A DNA stretch of 64,000 nucleotides from Sulfobacillus thermosulfidooxidans DSM 9293 (lineage in GTDB: Bacteria > Bacillota > Sulfobacillia > Sulfobacillales > Sulfobacillaceae), in contig NZ_FWWY01000001.1 in the NCBI RefSeq assembly GCF_900176145.1, positions 1,411,819 to 1,475,818 on the forward strand. The letters are read 5' to 3'. The stretch's first letter is position 1, and each line of letters starts with the position of its first letter. The notes beneath the pieces are model-generated. The model made no database searches, was not told the DNA's origin, and saw nothing but the letters and a program-made list of their open reading frames with translations. The position numbers were made by a program, and so were the translations under genes. Below, in pieces: positions 44,524-53,931 of the stretch.

Positions 44524-45714
44524 TCAAGCACGCCTTGCACGGGGTTTCAAACATATTTTTATTGCGCCCTGGCTTTTATTCTCCAAGGTGGCAAAGGCGT
44601 TTTGGTATTCGTCTAAGAAAAACGTGTGGGTAATCAGTTGTTCAATGGGAATGCTTGTCGTATGTAATAGAGTTAATGCGTGTTGAAATGTTTGGTCTGG
44701 AGAAGGACCATAGCCAAACGTCCCATACAAGGTTATGTCTTTAGACCACAAAGGAGTAAAATCCCATGACATTTCACTGGCTGCTCCTAATAACAAGAGT
44801 TGCCCGCCAGGACGCACACAGCTGATGGCTCCTCGTAGAGAGGACGATGATCCAACCGCATCAATAACGAGGTCAAACCCGCGAGGACGCCAGGGGAGAG
44901 TATGCCAAATGTGGGGATAGGGTATCCCTGTGATTTCCGTTATGGCGGGAGCCTCTAGGTTGGATACAACCTCAGCACCGAGTCTTTTCGCCCACTGTTG
45001 CTGCTGAGGATAGCGGGCAACGGCCATGAGCAAATCTTGGGTCAGACCCGTTTCCCGCAGGGCAAAGAGGGTGAGAAGACCTATGGGCCCTGAACCAATG
45101 ACTAAAACGCGCTTCACCGAAGACCACTGAATATGAGACAACCCATAAAGAACAATGCTTAACGGTTCACTTAAAACGGCCCGTTCTGGGCTCATCTTGG
45201 GAGGAACTGGGTAAAGCTGATGGGAAGGGACCCACATCCGTTCCGCAAATCCTCCTGGAAAATGAGTATGAAAACCTAGGAGAAGACCCATGTCGTGTCG
45301 ACCGCGGTAATAACAGAGATCGGGACGACCGTGGCGACACGCGGGACAGGGATCCTTTAGGCCTAATGACGTGCAGGATAAGGCGGGATTGACGACAACT
45401 ACAGTCCCCTTGGACCACTCGGGCGAGTCTTCTACAACACGTCCAACAACTTCGTGGCCTAAGACAGCAGGAAATCTTGTTAAGGGCGCTAAATAGGGAG
45501 AGCTATGTCCTCGAATCAACCCGACATCTGATCCGCAAATACCCGATAATAGCGGGAGGATCTCTACACTGTTAGACGATGTAGCCCAAGAAGGTTTTAT
45601 CACCTCTTCATAGTGGAGAGAAGACAGCGCACGCCATTGCCTGGTAGAAGGAATAAGCTTCTGGCGTAACACACGAGGCCAAGATAAATGATAGCGAAGA
45701 CCCATGACCCTCAT
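44524..45714 (-). CDS. Zinc-dependent alcohol dehydrogenase-like (MDR) protein
   Basis: A 396-residue medium-chain dehydrogenase. Catalytic zinc ligands are seen in SGICGSDVG and GHEVVGRV; the structural zinc loop is CPACRHGRPDLCYY; the Rossmann motif is VIGSGPIGLL. It should oxidise a polyol or secondary alcohol with NAD(P). ATG 45714 overlaps the stop of the aldolase gene (ATGA), so the two are translated together and probably act on the same sugar or polyol. The first 50 residues are longer than in most relatives; an ATG at residue 4 is an alternative start. Confidence 0.9.
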   Translation of the reverse strand: MRVMGLRYHLSWPRVLRQKLIPSTRQWRALSSLHYEEVIKPSWATSSNSVEILPLLSGICGSDVGLIRGHSSPYLAPLTRFPAVLGHEVVGRVVEDSPEWSKGTVVVVNPALSCTSLGLKDPCPACRHGRPDLCYYRGRHDMGLLLGFHTHFPGGFAERMWVPSHQLYPVPPKMSPERAVLSEPLSIVLYGLSHIQWSSVKRVLVIGSGPIGLLTLFALRETGLTQDLLMAVARYPQQQQWAKRLGAEVVSNLEAPAITEITGIPYPHIWHTLPWRPRGFDLVIDAVGSSSSLRGAISCVRPGGQLLLLGAASEMSWDFTPLWSKDITLYGTFGYGPSPDQTFQHALTLLHTTSIPIEQLITHTFFLDEYQNAFATLENKSQGAIKICLKPRARRA

Positions 45715-46892
45715 TGCATCGGAACCTGGCGGACAACACGGTCATGGATTCGAGATAAAATTTCTTCAGGGCTATCACCGGTGATTGTTAGCCCATGATT
45801 TTTTAACCCGATCACGGCATGCGCGGGATCATCTGCGAATGCGAGCTGTTTAGCTACCTCATCCGCCAATTCTTTACTGCCGCAAGGATAGTTAAATTCT
45901 GTGGCCACTATGCCTGGCATCCAGGCGTGTACATGTATAATTGCGCCGACCTGCGGATATTGTTGATAAATCTTCCAATGTTCAATCGCATCCACGGAGA
46001 CACGCCGTGGAGTGAGGTTTTCAGGAACACTTAAGTGAATGCTTTCATCTGCGACATCAAACCCCGTGACCAGAAGAATGTCCCGGCCGATGTCATGGAG
46101 CCGGCTTTTATCCACCCCACTAGCACTCATCCAAAAACTTCCGTCCTCGTGCCGCACACTGAGATTTCCGTAACTTAATCCGCCAATACCAAACAAGCGG
46201 CGAACATGGGCCATGTCTTCGGCAGAGAGATAATCTTCCATGGGAAAAGGTGCCGGAAGAAGATCCCAACTTTCGAGAATTTGTCCTGCACGCGATAGGC
46301 TAGAGGTGTGCCGTGTGCCATTCCATAAAGAGGGTTGTAGATCGGGGTGAAAGTGGTTGCGGATGATTAAGTGGCTGCGCATTAATGGGGCAATGCGATC
46401 GACGAGCTTTTGGTAGCGTTGTTCTAACGTATTCTCCTGTGATGATAACAACACCGCGCCTCGTTCTAGCGTCGTAATGACAAAAGTCGGATCATCGAGA
46501 GAGCCTGCGACCACAATGAGAATATTGGATAGGGACCGGATATGGGTGGAATAAAATTGCTTTAAGAGGTCGTAATGCGGATCCAATGTGGGTACAAAGC
46601 TAACACCGATGACATAAACGGCATAATGTTGCCGACGAAAGGGACGCGTCTTGTCGTTGACAATTTGGAACACCACGTTGGCGTTTTCAACTTGTGATGT
46701 CAAGGCAAAACCGGCCTCCAAAAGGCTGTGTACCAAACGGCTTTGAAAATCTTTAGCGATGGGATTTTCTTGAAAGGACGGGGTAAACCAGAACTGATCC
46801 AAATATGTCACGCTCCTTGATGAATCGGATCTCATAAAGACAATGCCAAAGAGCGGTGTGTGAATATCAGGGCCAAATGCACCGTGTAACAT
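45711..46892 (-). CDS. Class II aldolase/adducin domain fused to an unknown N-terminal domain
   Basis: A 393-residue protein. Residues about 205-393 are a class II aldolase/adducin domain: GIGGLSYGNLSVRHEDGSFWMSASGVDKSRL, zinc ligands in AIIHVHAWMPGI and the last His in GLKNHGLTITG. Such domains act as fuculose- or ribulose-phosphate aldolases/epimerases. The first 200 residues (LDQFWFTPSFQENPIAKDFQS, YAVYVIGVSFV, NILIVVAGSLDDPTFVITTLERG) form a separate alpha/beta domain that I do not recognise. It is coupled to the dehydrogenase gene by a 4-base overlap. Start codon at 46892 without a strong ribosome site; a later start at residue 20 is possible. Confidence 0.75.
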   Translation of the reverse strand: MLHGAFGPDIHTPLFGIVFMRSDSSRSVTYLDQFWFTPSFQENPIAKDFQSRLVHSLLEAGFALTSQVENANVVFQIVNDKTRPFRRQHYAVYVIGVSFVPTLDPHYDLLKQFYSTHIRSLSNILIVVAGSLDDPTFVITTLERGAVLLSSQENTLEQRYQKLVDRIAPLMRSHLIIRNHFHPDLQPSLWNGTRHTSSLSRAGQILESWDLLPAPFPMEDYLSAEDMAHVRRLFGIGGLSYGNLSVRHEDGSFWMSASGVDKSRLHDIGRDILLVTGFDVADESIHLSVPENLTPRRVSVDAIEHWKIYQQYPQVGAIIHVHAWMPGIVATEFNYPCGSKELADEVAKQLAFADDPAHAVIGLKNHGLTITGDSPEEILSRIHDRVVRQVPMQ

Positions 46893-47394
46893 ATTCCAAG
46901 CGGATCAATCTTTCTGTCCATCCCTATAACACATCGTTTCAGGTTTTGCATGGCTTCCAGTAAAAATGTTTAAGAAAGATGTGACCTAACAGCTATGTGC
47001 AATCTTTAAGATGTCTATTCGATGATGACGCTTTATGGTCTTTCACGGGAGAGGGCTAGATGTGTCGTCCGTGAAGGATGACCTTGATCAAGAGACGTTC
47101 AAATCTTATCCCCTCTTAATTTGTTGGCCTAGGCTTTTACAAGAATGACAGGATAAATTACCAATGGTCTTTTTCTTAAGACTCCTGCAGGTCGCGGACA
47201 ACTTCGTTATCATGGATACGGTACAAACAGAGCGGGGGAGATTTTCTGTGGCTGTATAGGTCTTGGGATTGATGTTTTTTACTCTAGCGGTCTGAATGGA
47301 TTTTTACTTAGGATAGTTCCTGACCGCCCTAGAGGACTCTAAATCTTAAGGCGGGGCAAGTGCGGGTTTTTGTCAGAGGAAGCGAGGGACTGTT
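46893..47394. other. 502-base gap
   Basis: Divergent region between the aldolase and hydrolase genes. No gene, repeat or clear promoter is recognised. Confidence 0.35.
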
Positions 47395-48231
47395 ATTAAA
47401 ATATACGCGCAAGTTAGTGGCCAAGGCGATCCTGTGATTTTTTTACCCGCCATGGGATGGACGGCGGAATCCGCGGGGCCTTTGGTCAGCGTATTGGAAG
47501 AACGATATCATTTCCACCGTTTAGATTTGCCCGGATTAGGCCGCAGTGAACCCTTGAGCAAAATTCCTACTTGGAAAGATTTAGCGTTATGGATTCATCA
47601 ATATTGTGAACAACATCAGTGGAATCAGGTCCGTATTATTGGCCACTCACTAGGGGGAATTATGGCATTAGCCTATGCGGATCACTTTCCAGACCGTGTT
47701 TATCAATTAGTTCTCTTGGATGCTGGCTATCAACCCATTCCCCGTTTTCCTCAAGATATCGCCACACCCTTTCGTTATTTGGTCCCCGCCGTAAACATTT
47801 TGGCTTCTTTGGGTGGCGTTAAACTGTTAACGCGTTGGATCGGAGAGAGGCGTGTTCCTGGAAATGCCTTGTCAGTGCCTGATACGTGGGAACAGGAGTT
47901 TCAAGAATTTGTTGAGCATCAGCATTTATTGATAACCAATGAATTACGCGAGGCTTTTTACACCGCCCGAAAACTGGTCACGATTAATCCCTTGGCGGTA
48001 AATTTATTGCTAGGCATTTACCGGAGCAAACCGGTAACCGCTTTTAGTCGGCTTAAACCGGCAACATTGTTGGTGGTTCCTGAACATATGACTCACTATT
48101 CTCCCTTAACACAGATTGACGAGAAGGGATTGCCAATTTTGCTCTACGAAGTCAATGGAGGGCATTTTGTGCATTACGCGCATCCTGAAGTAGCTTATGT
48201 GATCCGTGATTTCTTTGACCACTGGAATTAG
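47395..48231 (+). CDS. Alpha/beta-fold hydrolase with probable ATT start
   Basis: A 278-residue hydrolase if read from ATT 47395; a GTG at 47434 gives 265 residues. The longer form starts (M)KIYAQVSGQGDPVIFLPAMGW, the usual first strand of this family, and GCGAGGG precedes it at proper spacing, while nothing precedes the GTG. Catalytic features: GHSLGG (Ser near residue 85), LPGLGRSEP, and a final GGHFVHYAHPE with His. It belongs with small esterases or haloperoxidase-like hydrolases. Substrate unknown; single-gene unit. Confidence 0.82.
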   Translation: MKIYAQVSGQGDPVIFLPAMGWTAESAGPLVSVLEERYHFHRLDLPGLGRSEPLSKIPTWKDLALWIHQYCEQHQWNQVRIIGHSLGGIMALAYADHFPDRVYQLVLLDAGYQPIPRFPQDIATPFRYLVPAVNILASLGGVKLLTRWIGERRVPGNALSVPDTWEQEFQEFVEHQHLLITNELREAFYTARKLVTINPLAVNLLLGIYRSKPVTAFSRLKPATLLVVPEHMTHYSPLTQIDEKGLPILLYEVNGGHFVHYAHPEVAYVIRDFFDHWN

Positions 48232-48609
48232 GGACTCAGCATAAACGCAAGGAACCTCGTGCGTGGCTTGTGCTGCTGGGATGTCCCCCATATCAATGGC
48301 ATGAACTCCCGCTTTTCATCAGATGTGACGAATACCCAAGATTTTCTTTCCGGCTTATAGACCTATGCATCACGAGATTCAGAGGTCAGATTCATGAATC
48401 TTATTCCCTGGGCTTATGAAAGCAAAAAATAATGCTGTCTTGTTCAGTAACCATGATTTAGAAACCGGCACTAGAAAATCAGACAGACTATTCTGTACAA
48501 TGGATGATGAGGGTCGTTTTTAAAGTGGTCACCGCTTTATGAGACATTTCATTCCCTTTGTAAGACATGGAACAGCATCTTTGTGACATTACATCTTAAG
48601 GAGTGAATA
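48232..48609. other. 378-base gap
   Basis: Promoter region of the permease gene. No gene or obvious repeat seen. Confidence 0.35.
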
Positions 48610-50160
48610 ATGATGAATAGTCTCAAACGAGATCTCGATTTGAAAGATCTCATTATCATTGGTGTCGCCGGTGCCGTGGGTACCGGCGTGTTGTTTTCTA
48701 CGGCAGGTATGACGGCTTTAGCGGGCCCCGGTGTTGTGATTGCGTGGATCGTCGGCGCTATTATGTATTTGTTTGTCGGATTAACCTACGTGGATTTAAG
48801 TGCTTTATATCCTGAGGCCGGAGGACCGTCCCGGTACAGTCTTTATAGTTATGGCAGGATTACCAATCTGATTAACGCTTTTGCGGATTTGATATGGTAC
48901 CTGTTTATTCCCCCTGTGGAAGCCTTAGCGTCGGTGGAGGGAATCAATTATTTTTATCCTCATTTGATTAACACGGCTGGCAGTCCGACCACTTTAGGTG
49001 CTTTATTAGGCGTCATCTTAATGGTGCTCTTCTTTCCGTTCAATTATTTTGGTATTCGCGCTTTTGCCAAATCGACCGATTTTCTGGGGGTGATTAAACT
49101 CCTGTTATATATCTTAGTAGCCATTGGATTTATTGCTTTTGCCCGGTTTTCCAATTTTACAGCATATGGTGGAATCGTGCCTTTTGGTGTGGGAGGCATA
49201 TTTGCGGCGATTCCGCTCGGAATGTTCGCGTTTGGTAGTATTCGGGTTATTCCGGATTATGCGGAAGAGGTGCGTTCTCCCAAAATTATTGGCCGGGCCA
49301 TTATTTGGGTCGTTTTGGGGCAAACCTTGATTTATGTCTTATTAGCCGTGGGCTTTTTGACGTCCATCAACTGGGTGGCCCTGAAATTACATGCGGGATC
49401 TTGGAGTGCCATTTCCTCGATTGCGGGGAATCCCTTTTTAACGATTGCGAGTGGCGCTCACATTGGATGGCTCATTGCCTTTACCGTTATTATTGCCATT
49501 CTTGGGCCTTTTGTAACAGGTTACATTTATCAAGGAGCCGGAACCCGGATTCTTTTAGCTATGAGCCGTACCGGGCTTGTCAGCGCACGCATGAAAGAAA
49601 TTAACCAGCATTATGCCATTCCGGTATGGGCCCTTGTGGTGTTTACCGTGGTTGGTGCGATTGTGGCCTATATTGCTGCGCCCCTCCCTTCGATTTATAA
49701 CCTGATCAGCGACGCGGTGGTTGCCGGTTACTTAGGTTTTGCGGTGAATCCGGTGGTCATGTTAGCCCTTCGCAAACAAGGTCGCGAAGGAAAATTGCAG
49801 CAAGGTGGTCTTGTGGCCGCTATTGCCTTTGCCTCCGCTTCATTAATTGTTTATTGGAGCGGTTGGCCTTCCGTTCCTTATGCCAGCATTTTGCTGATTG
49901 CGGCGTCCATCATTTTCGGGTTGGCATACAAAGTTCATGAAGGGGCAAAAAATGCGATCTGGTATGTGGCCTACATTGCGTTTTTGACGGCGATGACCTA
50001 TATCGGCAGTGTCGGCGCCAAAAAATGGATCAATATTGATGTAGGCAGCCTCATTGTGGTGTTAGTCAGCTTAATCGTTTTCTTGCCATGGGGTGTCGCG
50101 TCCCGCCTGATGCAAATCGACGAAAATACGACAACACCGCAAATAGCCGAAATCCCCTAA
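48610..50160 (+). CDS. APC-family amino acid permease
   Basis: A 516-residue transporter with about twelve to fourteen membrane helices. The N-terminus DLKDLIIIGVAGAVGTGVLFSTAGMTALAGPG is the helix 1 substrate-binding signature of APC permeases, followed by YPEAGGPSRYSLYSYG. The loop TRILLAMSRTGLVSARMKEINQHYAIPVWAL is also conserved. It likely imports an amino acid or amine with protons. ATG 48610 (or the next ATG) follows AAGGAG. A strong hairpin closes the gene. Confidence 0.92.
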   Translation: MMNSLKRDLDLKDLIIIGVAGAVGTGVLFSTAGMTALAGPGVVIAWIVGAIMYLFVGLTYVDLSALYPEAGGPSRYSLYSYGRITNLINAFADLIWYLFIPPVEALASVEGINYFYPHLINTAGSPTTLGALLGVILMVLFFPFNYFGIRAFAKSTDFLGVIKLLLYILVAIGFIAFARFSNFTAYGGIVPFGVGGIFAAIPLGMFAFGSIRVIPDYAEEVRSPKIIGRAIIWVVLGQTLIYVLLAVGFLTSINWVALKLHAGSWSAISSIAGNPFLTIASGAHIGWLIAFTVIIAILGPFVTGYIYQGAGTRILLAMSRTGLVSARMKEINQHYAIPVWALVVFTVVGAIVAYIAAPLPSIYNLISDAVVAGYLGFAVNPVVMLALRKQGREGKLQQGGLVAAIAFASASLIVYWSGWPSVPYASILLIAASIIFGLAYKVHEGAKNAIWYVAYIAFLTAMTYIGSVGAKKWINIDVGSLIVVLVSLIVFLPWGVASRLMQIDENTTTPQIAEIP

Positions 50161-50208
50161 AACCGTGATAGGCTCGTGTGACTTGCGATTACGACCAAAC
50201 CTTAAGAG

Positions 50209-50245
50209 TTCAAAAGGCAAGGCTTTAGAGGCCTTGCCTTTTGAA
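50209..50245. terminator. Bidirectional terminator between permease and sat
   Basis: TTCAAAAGGCAAGGC and GCCTTGCCTTTTGAA make a perfect 15-base stem with a 7-base loop, between converging genes. The right arm and part of the loop lie inside the last codons of sat (FKRQGL). Confidence 0.8.
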
Positions 50246-51382
50246 ATGATAGTAATGGTATAAAATTTCGGATACATCTTTGCGCATGAATTCTTCAGGA
50301 ATCGGTTCGCCCTCTTTAAGTCGTCTTCTTACCTCGGAGCCGGATAAGCGAACCCAATACGATTCGTCATGGGGACATACCTTTGCTGAGGTCATACCCT
50401 GACATTGGCGACAGTAAAAGGCATCGTCAAACAACAGGGGGATAATGCCAAGTTCTCCAGGACGAAACTGGTCAAAGATGTGGTGGGCATCATAAGGACC
50501 ATAAAATTGGCCTACACCGCCGTGATCGCGCCCAACAATAAAATGGGTACATCCGTAGTTGCGGCGTACAATCGCATGTAAAACAGCTTCTTTGGGACCG
50601 GCGTAACGCATGGCGCCGGTATAGGCTGCTAACAGCACGCGATCTTTTCGGTACCATTTGTCAATGACCCGTTGATACGTTTTTATGCGCACAGCGGGAG
50701 GAATATCATCATCTTTGGTCGGGCCCACCAACGGGTGGATCAACAGTCCATCTAGGGTTTCTAAAGCGGTTTTTTGAATATATTCATGAGCTCTGTGGAT
50801 GGGATTGCGCGTTTGAAATCCCACAACACGTTTGAAGCCCCGCTCTGAAATAGCGCGGCGCACATCAGAAGGTCGCCAAATTAGAGAGGCATAAGCTAAC
50901 TCGGGAATGTGATCGACGCTAACTGGCCCTCCTATATAGACCGGTTTTCGGCTTAATAAATAGCGGACACCGGGATGGGATATGTCGGTGGTGTGATAAA
51001 CCCATTTGGCTTCACGGCGCAAATTCGGCCGGTAAATGCTGGTGACCGTCATCCGTCCCCGTATTAAGTGGTGACTGTCAATCAGAACAATTTCTTGATC
51101 GAGATGCAAATGACGAGCGACGTCTTCGTCGACTGCCAAGGTGATGGGAATGGGCCAGGGAGCGCCGCTTGTCAGGTGCATGTCCGAACAAACCAAGAGG
51201 TAGTCGGCCTCTTCTAAAAATCCTGTTAAAGGGGCATAAGCTCCTGTGGCAATTTGGTATAAGTCTGCGATGGTCCGATCATCAAGTATAACAGGCATGA
51301 GGGAAGAAAAAGGGGAGCTGTCGTAATGCTTCATGCTATCTTCTGCCCATGGCAATGAATGCCCTCCCTTTTCGCGCGTCAT
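50225..51382 (-). CDS. sat: Sulfate adenylyltransferase (ATP sulfurylase)
   Basis: A 385-residue monomeric-type ATP sulfurylase making APS and pyrophosphate from ATP and sulfate. Motifs: GFQTRNPIHRAHEYIQK (QxRN and HxxH ATP-binding), GRDHGGVG, and the C-terminal SGSEVRRRLKEGEPIPEEFMR. ATG 51382 overlaps the sulfotransferase stop (ATGA) and has GGGAGGG upstream; longer starts run back into the sulfotransferase gene. Together with cysC it makes PAPS. The last codons lie in the shared terminator. Confidence 0.95.
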   Translation of the reverse strand: MTREKGGHSLPWAEDSMKHYDSSPFSSLMPVILDDRTIADLYQIATGAYAPLTGFLEEADYLLVCSDMHLTSGAPWPIPITLAVDEDVARHLHLDQEIVLIDSHHLIRGRMTVTSIYRPNLRREAKWVYHTTDISHPGVRYLLSRKPVYIGGPVSVDHIPELAYASLIWRPSDVRRAISERGFKRVVGFQTRNPIHRAHEYIQKTALETLDGLLIHPLVGPTKDDDIPPAVRIKTYQRVIDKWYRKDRVLLAAYTGAMRYAGPKEAVLHAIVRRNYGCTHFIVGRDHGGVGQFYGPYDAHHIFDQFRPGELGIIPLLFDDAFYCRQCQGMTSAKVCPHDESYWVRLSGSEVRRRLKEGEPIPEEFMRKDVSEILYHYYHFKRQGL

Positions 51383-52248
51383 GATCTTTTTCCCTCCCAT
51401 AACTGCATTTTGATGAGCCTCATCCAAAAGCTGAGTCGGTACTTTTGCATGGTGGGCCATGGTGTGTGGGGCACTTGAAAAGAACGGGCAAGCTCTAGGA
51501 CTTCGTGGTCTAAGGCGAAGTCCTGTTTACGCCAGTTTAGAAGAGCAGTCCACATGGTGTGAGCTAACGGCGAAATTTGTGCGATGGCTCCAGAAGAGCT
51601 TAAGCCATACTGGCCATGGCCGAGCTCTGGATGAATAACAGGCAAAGGCATTTTTGAGCTACCGTCTTTCTCTAAAAAGGCCTGCAGCCGTTCAAGCTGT
51701 GCCTTGGCCGACGAGCCCGTTAAATCTTCATAAAAGACGACAAGACGGCGGGTCTGTTGCGTGTTAAACAGAGCTTGTGTGGTGTAAAGGAGCCAAAGCG
51801 TCAGCGCGCGTTCTTGTGTCATATGATCACGCCGGTAAAGAGATAACGCGACATCTAGCGGATTGCGGATGCAGATGATATAGCGCACATCACGGATTAA
51901 CGGTTTCCAAAAGGGCAACGTGAGCGTTAATCTCGGATCTTTCCAGGTTGCTTGGGGCGTGGGGATCTGCTGAATAAAAGCTTGGGCTTGGCGCTTTAAG
52001 GGGACAAGTTCTGGCGCGTCTTCCCATTGTGGTCGAAAATGTGGCGCGACGTGCCAGTCACCTCCCAATGCATAAAGAATGCGCCGGTTAATCGTGACGA
52101 GATCGGATGTTTCCCAATAACCCTGTGGATTGTAGCGATTTCCTTGCCGCAAAAACTCTTCAGGTCCCGTCACACGCCAGCCGAGTTCATGACAGAGTTG
52201 AGCAGTAAGTGATGTCCCACTGCGGTGCATTCCGATGACACAAGTCAA
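51379..52248 (-). CDS. PAPS-dependent sulfotransferase
   Basis: A 289-residue sulfotransferase. The 5'-phosphosulfate loop is seen at GMHRSGTSLTAQL (residues 6-18) and the 3'-phosphate motif at RNPLDVALSLYRR (about 130). It should move sulfate from PAPS to a hydroxyl or amine of an acceptor, perhaps a surface glycan. The start is TTG 52248. It lies between cysC and sat, with a 4-base overlap to sat, so donor and transferase are made together. Membership among bacterial carbohydrate-type sulfotransferases is likely; the acceptor is unknown. No signal peptide or membrane anchor. Confidence 0.88.
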   Translation of the reverse strand: MTCVIGMHRSGTSLTAQLCHELGWRVTGPEEFLRQGNRYNPQGYWETSDLVTINRRILYALGGDWHVAPHFRPQWEDAPELVPLKRQAQAFIQQIPTPQATWKDPRLTLTLPFWKPLIRDVRYIICIRNPLDVALSLYRRDHMTQERALTLWLLYTTQALFNTQQTRRLVVFYEDLTGSSAKAQLERLQAFLEKDGSSKMPLPVIHPELGHGQYGLSSSGAIAQISPLAHTMWTALLNWRKQDFALDHEVLELARSFQVPHTPWPTMQKYRLSFWMRLIKMQLWEGKRS

Positions 52249-52331
52249 TTGCTCCGTGGTGTTTCCTCCTCCTCAGGTAAGTCTCTCGTTTGTGGGCGCA
52301 TGCTGCCTGCTATCCAGCGCGCAGACGAACC

Positions 52332-52925
52332 TCAAAAATGCTTCGGTGATATAAGAGGATATCGATCTTGTAAAAATTGCCAAATGACATCTAAACTTTG
52401 CGTAACGTTCAATTTATCGGTGGGGATGCGGAGATCGGGTCGAAGTGGCCGTTCATAGGGCGAAGAAATGCCGGTAAATTCCCGAACGAGTCCAGCTTGA
52501 GCCTTTTGATACAAGTGTTTAGGATCCCGCTGCTGGCAAATTTCTAAGGGACAGTCTACATGGACTTCGATAAATTGTTCGGGTGAAAACAGTTGGCGCA
52601 GCATTTGTCGATCTTTTTCAAATGGTGTAATGAAGGCGGACAACACCATAATGCCGGCATCCACTAAAATTTTGGCAACATGTCCCGCTCGCCGAATATT
52701 TTCATGTCGGTCTTGAGGCGAAAACCCTAAATCTTGGCATAAACCCCTTCGCAGAACATCCCCGTCTAATACAGTCGTCGGGTAACCTAAGGTTTTGAGT
52801 CGGGAAGCGAGTCCCTGGGCTAAAGTTGATTTGCCGACTCCCGACAATCCCGTAAACCATATGACAAAACGAGAATCGATCCGGTCATCATAGCCCACAG
52901 CATCCGCTCCTTTTTTGATGTTCAT
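52332..52925 (-). CDS. cysC: Adenylyl-sulfate kinase
   Basis: A 197-residue P-loop kinase that phosphorylates APS to PAPS. Walker A GLSGVGKS at 26-33; DGDVLRRGLCQDLGFSPQDRHENIRR is the APS-binding segment; FITPFEKDRQMLRQLF and FIEVHVDCPLEICQQRDPKHLYQKA follow as usual. It is first in the cysC-sulfotransferase-sat operon, 83 bases before the next gene. No PAPS reductase gene is in the window, so sulfation rather than assimilation is suggested. Confidence 0.95.
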   Translation of the reverse strand: MNIKKGADAVGYDDRIDSRFVIWFTGLSGVGKSTLAQGLASRLKTLGYPTTVLDGDVLRRGLCQDLGFSPQDRHENIRRAGHVAKILVDAGIMVLSAFITPFEKDRQMLRQLFSPEQFIEVHVDCPLEICQQRDPKHLYQKAQAGLVREFTGISSPYERPLRPDLRIPTDKLNVTQSLDVIWQFLQDRYPLISPKHF

Positions 52926-53265
52926 ACGCGACGTCGTTCCTTATGGCCTGAGCGTATGGCATTACCGATAATAGCAGAAGGAATTACATCTCACTGATAA
53001 TTCCACTGAAATTCAGCGAAGTTTCAGTTTCTGATAGCGTTTAGGCAAAATTCGTACGATGAAAAATCAGATCACATGAATGGGATTTGTCCAAAGAAAC
53101 TCATGCGACCTTGCGGTCTGTAGTATGCTTTTCCCAGGGGGAGACATCAGAAGGGAGTCTTGATCGTGGGCTTTCATTTGACACAACAAGGGGTATACCT
53201 CCCTTCACTAAAGATGATCACTCATCTGAGCACTAAGATGGATCAATAAGGATCACTGGGACTCA
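52926..53265. other. 340-base gap with a 14-base direct repeat
   Basis: CACTAAGATGGATC occurs at 53231-53244 and again at 53264-53277, the second copy covering the stop and last codons of the SH3-like gene. Several GATC-containing partial copies lie between. The cysC promoter must be at the other end. No gene. Confidence 0.45.
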
Positions 53266-53616
53266 CTAAGATGGATCGTGTGCTAAGTTTTCGAGAGGTA
53301 CCCATCCTTCTTTTCCGGACGCATTTTGGCACCATACCCAACCGCCAAGAATTTTGAGACCCCAAACCGATTCGCCGACATGAACGCTCAGTTCGGTGCC
53401 GTCATAATCGGTCGTGATTTCAGCACGGGACCCTCGGCCGTTACGCAATAAGATTTCAGGGACCCATCCCGAGATTCCCGAGTCATGGGTGCACCAAACC
53501 CATGCGCGCCAATGAGAATCTCGTTCACCAACGCTAAGACGATCGCCAGCCTTCAATATTAAAGGTCGATCATAGGTTTTGATATGGGTTTTCATGACCC
53601 GGTAAGGAATCTTCAT
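53266..53616 (-). CDS. SH3-like domain protein
   Basis: A 116-residue protein with two SH3b-like modules. Each ends in a similar block: WVWCTHDSGISGWVPEILL and WVWCQNASGKEGWVPLENL. ATG 53616 follows AGAGGAAAA; the longer frame to 53664 is rejected. No signal peptide is visible, so it is probably cytoplasmic. Small tandem SH3 proteins of this kind are found near diverse genes and their ligand is unknown. Confidence 0.75.
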   Translation of the reverse strand: MKIPYRVMKTHIKTYDRPLILKAGDRLSVGERDSHWRAWVWCTHDSGISGWVPEILLRNGRGSRAEITTDYDGTELSVHVGESVWGLKILGGWVWCQNASGKEGWVPLENLAHDPS

Positions 53617-53931
53617 GTTTTTCCTCTTTTTAAGCTCTTTTGTGTCTCTTCTTAGTCGCGTCATATCTCAAACGCTATCGTTATCCACTTTATTGCTGTA
53701 TACCTAATTGCCAATTTTTCTTGGGAATCTCGTGCCGGGAACAGGATAGAGGGACATGACGGGCGATTTCTGATGCCCTTAAGTTTCGATACCGTTTTAA
53801 CGTTAAAAAGTGCCGGATACCATGTCCTCGGAATTGTCCACCATACTTTCTGCCATTACCAAGATAACACGAGTGGGATTTCTGTGAGGCATTCTTCTCC
53901 CGAACATGACGGGAAAAGATGCCTCACCGAT
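53617..53931. other. 315-base gap with the acyltransferase terminator
   Basis: Besides the hairpin at 53884-53927 nothing is recognised; a plus-strand open frame here has no ribosome site. Confidence 0.4.
53884..53927 (-). terminator. Terminator hairpin after the acyltransferase gene
   Basis: GTGAGGCAT pairs with ATGCCTCAC and an inner CTCCCG/CGGGA stem extends it, starting 4 bases past the stop codon of the minus-strand gene. Confidence 0.6.
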
